Source: Spirochaetales bacterium (GTDB taxonomy: Bacteria > Spirochaetota > Spirochaetia > DSM-2461). Taken from it: DNA of 64,000 bases. How positions within the stretch are numbered: the first letter of the stretch is position 1; each line of letters opens with the position of its first letter. The DNA lies in NCBI GenBank assembly GCA_016936555.1, contig JAFGXR010000034.1, forward strand, positions 1 to 64,000. Direction: 5' to 3'. Under the pieces are notes generated by a model, which was given only the letters and a program-made list of their open reading frames with translations, ran no database searches and was not told the DNA's origin. The position numbers and the translations under genes were made by a program. Positions 52,632 through 61,200 of this stretch are shown here, one piece after another.

Positions 52632-53395
52632 GCGATTCCGCCGTTGCTGTACAGCAGCTGGCCGTTGACCCATTGCCCTTTTTCGGAACAGAGGAAGCTG
52701 ACGAGATTGGCGCAATCCTCAGGTGTTCCCAATCGTTGGGAAAGGGTTATATCGCCAATAATCTTTTTAAGATTGTCATCCATCCACCCCGTATCCGTAG
52801 CTCCGGGATTAATGACATTGGCTGTTATACCCTTGTCCCGGAACTCAACAGCCGATGCCAGGACAATACGGTCCAGAGCTCCCTTGCTGGCACCGTAGGG
52901 GAGATTTCCGGCCGTATGATCACTGGTAAGGGCGATGATTCGCCCCGATCCGGGATTTCCCCTGAACCGCAGCCCGAATTCCCGAATCAGAAGCCAGGAG
53001 GCTCTGGCATTAATGGCAAAATGCCTGTCGAAACTATCAATTGTGGTCGTGAGAATATCGCTGTCAACAGAATAGCAGTGGGAGAGAATCATAGCCCCGA
53101 CAGATCCCTGTTCCGACTCGACTGAATCGAATAACCTTTCCGGTTCAAAGCTGTCGCTCAGATCCACAGGATAGAGATGGACCGCGGCGCCGCAGAGTTT
53201 CAGCTCCTCTCTCAATTCCTCAACGTCTCGGTCCCGGCTGCCCCAGGGCATGGATTTATCATAGGGCTGCCAGTAGCTCAAGGCCAGGTCCCAGCCCTCT
53301 TCAGCCAGAGAGCGGGCGATGGCCGCTCCGATACCGATGCGCCGGCTGGCTCCCGTTATGAGAGCCAGAGGCCTTCTCCCGTCAGCTGAAAACAT
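52628..53395 (-). CDS. Short-chain dehydrogenase/reductase
   Basis: 255-residue Rossmann-fold NAD(P)-dependent oxidoreductase of the classical SDR family. Cofactor region ITGASRRIGIGAAIA, catalytic Ser/Tyr/Lys in IIALTSDHTAGNLPYGASKGALDR, and C-terminal WVNGQLLYSNGG. The GxxxGIG motif carries an unusual RRIGIG spacing. It resembles 3-oxoacyl-ACP reductases but lies in an ABC exporter operon, overlapping it by 14 bases. The substrate is unknown. Confidence 0.85.
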   Translation of the reverse strand: MFSADGRRPLALITGASRRIGIGAAIARSLAEEGWDLALSYWQPYDKSMPWGSRDRDVEELREELKLCGAAVHLYPVDLSDSFEPERLFDSVESEQGSVGAMILSHCYSVDSDILTTTIDSFDRHFAINARASWLLIREFGLRFRGNPGSGRIIALTSDHTAGNLPYGASKGALDRIVLASAVEFRDKGITANVINPGATDTGWMDDNLKKIIGDITLSQRLGTPEDCANLVSFLCSEKGQWVNGQLLYSNGGIA

Positions 53396-55181
53396 GGAGA
53401 TCCCGCTGTCTTTCCCGCCGGAACTGCCTGGTGTACAGATCGAAATAATGTCCTCTCCGGCTCAGCAGTTCGCGATGGCTTCCCATCTCTTTGATCTTTC
53501 CGTCCTCGATAACGAGAATGCGGTCGGCATGGCGGATGGTCGAGAGCCTGTGGGCGATAACAAAACCGGTTGATCCTTCGAGCAATGTGTCCATTCCCTT
53601 CTGGATCAGGTCTTCGGTGATGGTATCGATGGAGCTGGTCGCTTCATCCATGATGATGATTTCAGGGCGGGCCAGAATGGCACGGGCCAGAGAGATCAAC
53701 TGCTTCTGTCCGACCGACAGAAGCGTTCCCTCCTCTCCGACATCCTCCTGATACTGATTCTCAAGCCCGGCAATGAAATCGTGGGCATGAGCCAGTTTCG
53801 CCGCTTCGATGACTTCCTCATCAGTCGCGTCGAGCCGTCCGTACCGGATATTATCCATAACCGTACCGGAAAAAAGATGGGGCGTCTGGAGAACGACACC
53901 CAGTTTCGACTGGAGGGACTGCTGGGTAAATTCCCTGTAGTCCCTTCCGCCCATGAGGATCTGACCCTCTTTGGGTTCGTAGAAGCGGCATACCAGATTG
54001 ACTATGGTCGATTTGCCTCCGCCCGTCGGTCCGACAAGGGCGATCGTTTCTCCGGGTTTGACTTTCAGGGAGAAATCGCTGAGAACCGGGTTGTTCTTTT
54101 CGTAGTAAAAATCCACATTTTTAAACTCGATATCCCCTTTGACCGACTCGACATCATAAGCTTCGGGGGAGTCTTTGATCTCCGGCTCCGTATCGATCAG
54201 CGAGAACACCCGTTCCGCGCTGGCCACGGCCTGCTGCATCTCTCCGTAGACTCTGGCCAGATCGGAAACCGGCCACATCATAAAGGTGATATAGCTGATG
54301 AACGCCTGTATCCCCCCGATGGTGAAGAGCCCCAGCTTGAACTGGAAACCGCCGAACCAGAGAACGGCCCCGAAGGCGACCGCCGTCAGGAGCTGGACGA
54401 TGGGCAGAAAGATGGCCGACAGCCAGATGGCCCTGTAGGATGCCCCGTACATGTTGTCGGTCAGCTCTCCGAACTGGGAGAGATTTTTCTTTTCCCTGAC
54501 CAGCGCCTTGATGATTTTGACGCCGGTTATGTTTTCATTAAAGGCCCCTGTAATCTTCGAATTGATGGACCGCACTTTCCTGAACTCGCCGATGATGTAC
54601 TTCTGAAATCTGAGAGCGATGGTTATTAATACGGGCAAAGCCACTGCGACGATTAGCGCCAGCTTCCAGTTTATGAGAAACATGAAAACCATGGCCGAAG
54701 TGATGTTGGTCAAAGCCCAGACCATATCGAGCAGGTTCCATGTCACCAGATCGGAGACTCTCTGAATATCGGAGGTACAGCGTGAGATGATCCACCCGAC
54801 GGGAGTCTTGTCGAAATAGGAAAAGGAGAGATCCTGCAGATGATTGAAAAGCTTCTTTCTCAAATCGTACTGGATCTGCTCGCCCAGTCTTCCGGCGCAG
54901 TAGATGAAACCGAAAACCGTTCCCGCCAGCAGAATATGAAGAGAACCGTACACAGTCATATACCGGAGAAGCAGGGGCCCGTTTCCGGGAATGACCGCTT
55001 CGTCTATGGCGTTTTTGACCATGTATGTATTAAAAGCCTCCGTAAAAGCCGTTATCATGATAAAGATGATGAAACCGATGAGCAGCGGCCAGTGGGGCGC
55101 CGCCTGCTTCAGAATCCTCGTAGCCGTTTTAAAGGAGAGCTTGTTGCTGAAGCTCTCCTCTTTAAAATGCGATTCAGCCAC
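53382..55181 (-). CDS. ABC exporter half-transporter, subunit with catalytic Glu
   Basis: 599 residues: six-helix exporter membrane domain (residues ~30-330) and a C-terminal ATPase. Walker A GPTGGGKST, Walker B IIIMDEATSSID with the catalytic Glu, and an H-loop His in FVIAHRLSTI. The signature is degenerate (LLSVGQKQ, not LSGGQ). This complements the partner encoded upstream, so the two form a heterodimeric MdlAB/TM287-288-like exporter with one canonical and one degenerate ATP site. The start overlaps the partner's stop by 8 bases. Confidence 0.92.
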   Translation of the reverse strand: MAESHFKEESFSNKLSFKTATRILKQAAPHWPLLIGFIIFIMITAFTEAFNTYMVKNAIDEAVIPGNGPLLLRYMTVYGSLHILLAGTVFGFIYCAGRLGEQIQYDLRKKLFNHLQDLSFSYFDKTPVGWIISRCTSDIQRVSDLVTWNLLDMVWALTNITSAMVFMFLINWKLALIVAVALPVLITIALRFQKYIIGEFRKVRSINSKITGAFNENITGVKIIKALVREKKNLSQFGELTDNMYGASYRAIWLSAIFLPIVQLLTAVAFGAVLWFGGFQFKLGLFTIGGIQAFISYITFMMWPVSDLARVYGEMQQAVASAERVFSLIDTEPEIKDSPEAYDVESVKGDIEFKNVDFYYEKNNPVLSDFSLKVKPGETIALVGPTGGGKSTIVNLVCRFYEPKEGQILMGGRDYREFTQQSLQSKLGVVLQTPHLFSGTVMDNIRYGRLDATDEEVIEAAKLAHAHDFIAGLENQYQEDVGEEGTLLSVGQKQLISLARAILARPEIIIMDEATSSIDTITEDLIQKGMDTLLEGSTGFVIAHRLSTIRHADRILVIEDGKIKEMGSHRELLSRRGHYFDLYTRQFRRERQRDLHVFS

Positions 55182-56964
55182 TTATGGCCTCCTTTTCCAG
55201 CTCCGCATCCAGTTCCGCTTCAATTTTGTTCTGCAGTTCGAAAACGTGCTTGTAAAACCCCGGAACCGCGATGAGCGATTGATGAACGCCCCTCTGAATG
55301 ATCTCCCCGTTCTTGAAGACGAGAATCTGATCGGCATCGATGAGGCTCTGGACCCGGTGGGCGATAATAAAAGTCGTCCGGTTCTTCATCAGCGAATTGA
55401 GGGCGTCGCGTATGTTGTCTTCCGTCTCGGCATCGACGGCCGATGTGGAATCGTCGAGTATGAGAATCCTGGGATTTTTGAGAATGGTCCGCGCTATGGC
55501 GATGCGCTGTTTCTGCCCGCCCGAGAGCGTGACCCCCTTCTCTCCCACGATCGTGTCATACTTTTCGGGGAAGGACATGATGCTCTTGTGGATGGAAGCC
55601 GCCCTGGCCGCTTCGAAGACCTCATCGTCCGAAACATCCCGGTCCACCCCGTAGGTGATATTTTCCCTGATGGATGTGGAGAAGAGAAAAGGTTCCTGTT
55701 CGACGATGCCTATATTGCGCCGGAGAAAATGACGGGAATACTCTTCAATAGGGCGTCCGTCGATCAGTAACTCCCCGCCGTCTTTCCGGTAGAATCCGGG
55801 CAGAAGATTGACGAGCGACGTCTTACCCGAACCGGTCTCCCCGAGCAGGGCGACCGAATGGCCGGGTTCGCAGATTATATTCACTTTTTTCAGCACTTTT
55901 CCGGAGTTGTCGTAACTGAAAGAGAGATCCCTGTACTCGATATGCCCTTTCAGCGGCGCATCGTCGAGACCGGTGGTCAGGTCTTCCTGATCGTTGAGCA
56001 GGATCGATGCGACTCTCCCGTAGGAAACCGATGCCGTGGACAGCTGGGCGACGATGCGGCCCATCTGCTGTATGGGCCAGATAATGGTATTGAGAAATCC
56101 GATATAGGCGACCATATCGCCGATGGACAGTTTGCCATCCATCACCATAAAAGCCGCCGTGACAATTCCGAAGACCTGCTGCGCCGCGCAGACGATATGG
56201 GAGCTCGGCCAGTACATGGCATGGTTGATGAGAAACCGTTTGCCCCTTTTGAATTTCTCTTTGTTCTCATCGTCGAATTTCTCCATTTCGAATTCCTGGC
56301 GGGCGAAGGCCCGGACGACGCGGACTCCCGTAAGATTCTCCTGTACCGACGACGAAACCTTGCCGTCCTGGTCCTGATAGGATTCATAGGAGTCGTGGAT
56401 CCTCCTGAAAAAGAAAACGGACATGGCCACCAGAAGCGGCACGACGATGATGGAGAGAAGAGCCAGCTTCATATTGAGGTAGAAAATGGAAAACAGATTG
56501 ATGAGAAACATGAAAAATATCCGGGACAGGCCGGAGATCATTTCATTGTAGAAGCGCCTGATCGCATCGACGTCGGAAGTCGATTTCTGAATCAGCTCCC
56601 CGGTTCTGGTCTGATCGTGATAGGAGAAGGACAGCTTCTGAATATGATCGAAAATGGAGTTTCTCAGATTACGGGCGATGCCCTCGGCTGTTCCCCCGAC
56701 CCCTCTGGCCGTGAGAAAGGAGAACAACCCTCTTAAAAGGGCGAAGCCTATATAAAAGAGAGAGAAATAAATGAGCGGAAAGCGCCAGTCTCCCGTATTG
56801 ATGATGTCATCGACATAGTAACGGAGGACGAAATATCCGGCCGTCCCTGCCGCCACTTCGACGGCCTGAAAAAAAAGAGCCGAAAAGAATCTGACCCGGA
56901 ACCCTTTAAGCAGAAACCAGAGACCGCTGCCTGAAGAGGACGGGATGTTGTTGATAGTGCGCAT
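55174..56964 (-). CDS. ABC exporter half-transporter, subunit with degenerate Walker B
   Basis: 596 residues with the same architecture. Walker A GETGSGKTS, a perfect signature LSGGQKQRIAIAR, Walker B LILDDSTSAVD with Asp where the catalytic Glu should be, and H-loop His in FIIAHRVQSL. Its LSGGQ would complete the working site of the partner. First gene of a three-gene operon (exporter pair, then SDR). GGGAGG lies 9 bases upstream of the ATG. The substrate is unknown: lipid, peptide or drug. Confidence 0.92.
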   Translation of the reverse strand: MRTINNIPSSSGSGLWFLLKGFRVRFFSALFFQAVEVAAGTAGYFVLRYYVDDIINTGDWRFPLIYFSLFYIGFALLRGLFSFLTARGVGGTAEGIARNLRNSIFDHIQKLSFSYHDQTRTGELIQKSTSDVDAIRRFYNEMISGLSRIFFMFLINLFSIFYLNMKLALLSIIVVPLLVAMSVFFFRRIHDSYESYQDQDGKVSSSVQENLTGVRVVRAFARQEFEMEKFDDENKEKFKRGKRFLINHAMYWPSSHIVCAAQQVFGIVTAAFMVMDGKLSIGDMVAYIGFLNTIIWPIQQMGRIVAQLSTASVSYGRVASILLNDQEDLTTGLDDAPLKGHIEYRDLSFSYDNSGKVLKKVNIICEPGHSVALLGETGSGKTSLVNLLPGFYRKDGGELLIDGRPIEEYSRHFLRRNIGIVEQEPFLFSTSIRENITYGVDRDVSDDEVFEAARAASIHKSIMSFPEKYDTIVGEKGVTLSGGQKQRIAIARTILKNPRILILDDSTSAVDAETEDNIRDALNSLMKNRTTFIIAHRVQSLIDADQILVFKNGEIIQRGVHQSLIAVPGFYKHVFELQNKIEAELDAELEKEAISG

Positions 56965-57053
56965 AAGATGGACCTCCCCCTTTCAGAATATAGTTCTAAA
57001 TAGTAGGAAAACCCAATTTTGTTTTCAAGGGAGAGAATGGGTAGAATTGAAGA

Positions 57054-58226
57054 TTATTCAACTATGGTTTTTCTTATTTTTTCCAGATAGTCAATTGATG
57101 CATTTAAGTCGAAATTTTCATTATTAATAATAATCGAATGGAAAATATTTTTAAATGGTACTGTTAATTTTTCGTGACTGTTTCTTTCAAAGGATGGAAC
57201 ATAAGAATCGAAGGTATCCAAAAAAGTAAAAGCAGTATTTAAATCCTCTCTGCCGAGGGACCCGGCAATATCCGGTCTGATAGAAATCAGATCGGAATGT
57301 TCCTGAATGATTCTCTGTCCTTCGGCACTTTGAACATACTCGAGGAATTTCCGGATGCTCCTCTGGTTATCACTGGAACCGGGAGAGACAAAGCCGGAAG
57401 TGGATAAAACAGCAGTATCAGTATCGGGGAAAGGCATCCAGCCAAGATTTTCTCTAAAAATTTCATCCGCTTCCTCGTAAAAGAAGCTACCGGAAAGAGA
57501 CAAGAGAGCCCTCTCACCCTCTAGGGAATGAATCGTATCATACCAGTCATTTGATTGAGTTTCCTGGAGGAACACCCCGGCTTCTACAAGTGATGACATT
57601 AATTCAAACAACTCCAGAACACGGTCATCAGAAAAAGAAATTTTCCCTGAAAGGAGCTGGTCATGAAAGTCCTTACCGTTATTTTTCAAGTCCAGATAAT
57701 CAAGCCAGATAGATGAAGTCCAGCGTATTCTGGACATAATAGAAAAATGATACCGGGAAGATAAATCAATCAGCTCCTCAAAAGAGGCAGGAAGTTTGAT
57801 ACCAAGGTCATCAAGATAGGATTGACTATAATAAATACCCCAGGGGTACCATGAAACAGGGAAGAACGTGGTATCGCTGAAAAAAACATTTGGTATAGAC
57901 TTATCGAAGTTCACTTTAGGTGTCGCAAGAAGTCCGCTCTCATGAAGCTCCCTGACCTGATAATTCTTAACGAAATAATAAAGATCAGCCTTCCCGTCTT
58001 CCTCCAGGATCTGTTTATGCATTTCCTGAACCGGCTTGTATGAATAATGAACGAAACCTCCCGTTTTTTCATGAAAACCGTTAACGAGAGGAAGGATAAA
58101 ATCCCGTTGAGAAGCATCCATTTCGGGAAAGACAACTGTCAGCTCAATGGGTCTTGTCCACAGAACAACAGTTCCCGCTGCCAGAGCAGCGAGAACGATT
58201 GCTGTTAATATAACTATTCGTTTCAA
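57054..58226 (-). CDS. Extracellular solute-binding protein, family 1 (orphan, membrane-anchored)
   Basis: 390 residues starting from TTG, with CGGAG 9 bases upstream. The N-terminus (RIVILTAIVLAALAAGTVVLW) has no lipobox and looks like a signal anchor. The mature part follows family 1 (maltose/sugar type) binding proteins: VNGFHEKTGGFVHYSY, WYPWGIYYSQSYLDDLGIKLPASFEEL and VQSAEGQRIIQE. No permeases are adjacent. It begins 7 bases after the giant surface protein stop, so they probably share a transcript. Confidence 0.8.
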   Translation of the reverse strand: MKRIVILTAIVLAALAAGTVVLWTRPIELTVVFPEMDASQRDFILPLVNGFHEKTGGFVHYSYKPVQEMHKQILEEDGKADLYYFVKNYQVRELHESGLLATPKVNFDKSIPNVFFSDTTFFPVSWYPWGIYYSQSYLDDLGIKLPASFEELIDLSSRYHFSIMSRIRWTSSIWLDYLDLKNNGKDFHDQLLSGKISFSDDRVLELFELMSSLVEAGVFLQETQSNDWYDTIHSLEGERALLSLSGSFFYEEADEIFRENLGWMPFPDTDTAVLSTSGFVSPGSSDNQRSIRKFLEYVQSAEGQRIIQEHSDLISIRPDIAGSLGREDLNTAFTFLDTFDSYVPSFERNSHEKLTVPFKNIFHSIIINNENFDLNASIDYLEKIRKTIVE

Positions 58227-58232
58227 ACTTTA

Positions 58233-61200
58233 TTACTCCGGTATGTAATAGGTAATTCTGTAATAATCACTGGAAGCGTATCCGATAGCTTTCTCCCAGA
58301 GGTTATCATTTCCTGTATCAAACTCAATACTTGTCCTTTTACTGTCGACCTCGTAAGCCAGAGGTATGTTCTGAGTTTCCCAGACCTCGTCAGAAGCATC
58401 TACACTTCCATCATAATTCGTATCAAAGGAGCTTTCAATTGTCGCAATCTTAAGGCCATCGAAGGAATTCACTTTAGAGACATCAAGATAAGATATGACC
58501 GGGCTTGCCCCGTTAAGGGAAAGATCCGCCCACATACCGACAGATCCAATAGAATCAACGGTCACTTCCGGCCCGAATGAATAAGCGGTATTACCGTCAG
58601 TCGGATTATTCGTCGATTTGATGTAGCAGAGGTCTCCCGTACTGGTTTTATAGTAAGCAAGATGGACATATCCGGAACTGTCTATTCTCATCGAGACATA
58701 TTTTCCGGAATAACTGCTGTTCGCAGTGACATCCTGAGTTGTCCAGTTCGCCGCAGATGGATTTGTACTGTTTGAATAAGCAATTTTCAATTTTTGGTTT
58801 GCGACATCGTAATAGGCTATTACAGGATACAATGTGGATGGTGTGACATCAATAGCGTTATATTCTCCTGCCTTCATATTCACATTTCTTGATCCTGTTC
58901 CACCGACAACTCTTGTTCCATCATCTGCATCATAATATCCATCAATATTAATCCAGGAAGTCTGTTCAGCAGTCTGGAATGATGTCAAATCCTTTCTGTC
59001 ATATTTAATCGATTTTGTATCTGTATCATAGTAACTGATATGCGAAATATTCCCTACGGTCTTAACTCTCTGGTTTATGAACTGCATCAGCATTTCATCA
59101 TGATAGAGTTCTTCCATGTAATATGTTCTACCGGATCTCCATACCTCGACACCGCCTGCTCCATTTGCATCCCAGCTACTATTACCATAGGTATTTGCAT
59201 TGTATACAACGGAAAGCTGGGTGCCGTAACTTATATCAGTGTGCTCTGCAGGATCATAGGATGAGAATATTCTTGTTGTAGTATCATTATCATTGGAATT
59301 AACAAGAACATCAGCCAGAGAATAATTGCTCCAGGATGCATAAAGCACTCCACTTCCGTCCATCGTCATCGCGGGATGTATGGGATCCTGGCTACCAGTA
59401 AAATATCCGCGGTTTGATCCCGTCTGATTGTCATCAGACTGCCAGATATGAATATACCGGTCATCAGTCCAGAGAGATGTTCCTTCTACATAGGGATTGC
59501 TTTCCTTATTATATGTTGAAGAATTACTGTTGAGGTTATTGATCGCCGTAACACTGTTTACCGTAACAGTCAGATATCCGCTGGCTGCAGCAGCAGGAAC
59601 ATTTGTAGTGATTTCTCCTGAAGCGGAACTGTTGCTTGTAGAAGTAGCTCCGATCATTACAGAGTCCCCTGTACCACCGGCGCGGAGGTTATATCCATTG
59701 ATCTGAACGCCGGTCTCTCCCCGTCTCAATGGATAGAATCCCAGTTTAGAGCGGTTCGTGTTAAATCCTGTTCTTGTTATCGACTCAATATAGGGAACGA
59801 TATCATAAGTCTCCACATCGCTTACCGTCGGGTTGGAGTAGTCCCGGGCCTCGAATGTTACATCGAGATCGAGTTCAGCAATATTGGTAATTGTAGCCGA
59901 ATCCCATTCATAACTGAAAGAGACAGAGTGGCCTTCCTTCCAATCGAGGGACTGATTTGTGATAACGCCGCCATTTTTGGCTGTAAACAGACCGGAGTCC
60001 CATTCCGCCAGAATTAGTGGTGTTTCGCCTTCAATATTGAGAACGATATCCTGAACCATAGTATCGTCTGTAACTGTTCCCTGGAATTTAACGGTACCGC
60101 TTATGTCATAATCCGCACCGTTTCCGTTGTCACCCTGATCGAGATGACCATCAACAACAGAAGACTGGGTGAGCGCGGTCATGGTCAAAACAGGAGGAGC
60201 CGTATCAGCACCCTTGATTTCCACACTGATATTCTTGGTAAGCTTCAGGTCTGCGCCTTCATAGAGACGTATTGTGAAAACAGCATCTCCTTCCGGATAG
60301 TTAACCGAGCTTGATGTATCTATAATTACTGCCGTCGTTGGCGCGGAAGTAAAAATTGTCGGGTTGCCCAGATTATCATCAATCTCGAGATTGAATCCTG
60401 TTTTGGTTCCGCCGAAAAGTTCAAAATAGAGAAGCCCCCGGCGAGCCTGGAATGCCTGGGGATAGGCAATCTGTTCGGAAGGTTCGACCGTACCGTCATT
60501 ATCGAGGTCCGATCCGACGATAAGCATGATTTCCACGTAATGAGAGGCATTACCGGCTTTATCGTAGATAACGTAATGTACTTCGACGGCCTGGTTATTA
60601 TCTATATAGCTCGTATTGAACCATGTTGCCCAGCTTGTTTCTCCCGAAGCGTAAGATATATCCTCAATAAAACCATCTCCATCATTATCTATAAGTCCCT
60701 GTTCGGTCGTATCGTCAATCACGATAAAATCGGAAGCATTGGAATCTAAAGGATAAATGACATCACCGTTACCGTCTCCGAAGTCACGGGTTGTCGATGT
60801 GCTGACAGCACCGGTCAGAGGAGTAATGATATTGCCTTCCTGGGCTATGTACACTTCAACCCGGCCAAAACTGCTGACGACTCCCGTATCTTTTGCCGTT
60901 CCCGAAATGGTAATGCTGTTACCAGCATCATATACTCCGCCGGCTGATCCGATATCATCAACTTTGCCCGTATAGGCACCAGTCGGTGCAATATTATCTA
61001 CGCTCAATTCAAGATTACTGAACGACTGATATCCGGTTGTATCCGTAACTTTAAGACGTACTTTAACGATAGCGGAATTATCAGCAAGACCCAATCCGCC
61101 GGCACCGACTGTCGCTTCGGAATCTTTATTGATGTCCAGTGAATAGCTTAATGTGTTTCCACTGTAAACCGATTCGTAGCTCAATCCTCCGTTATAGCTG

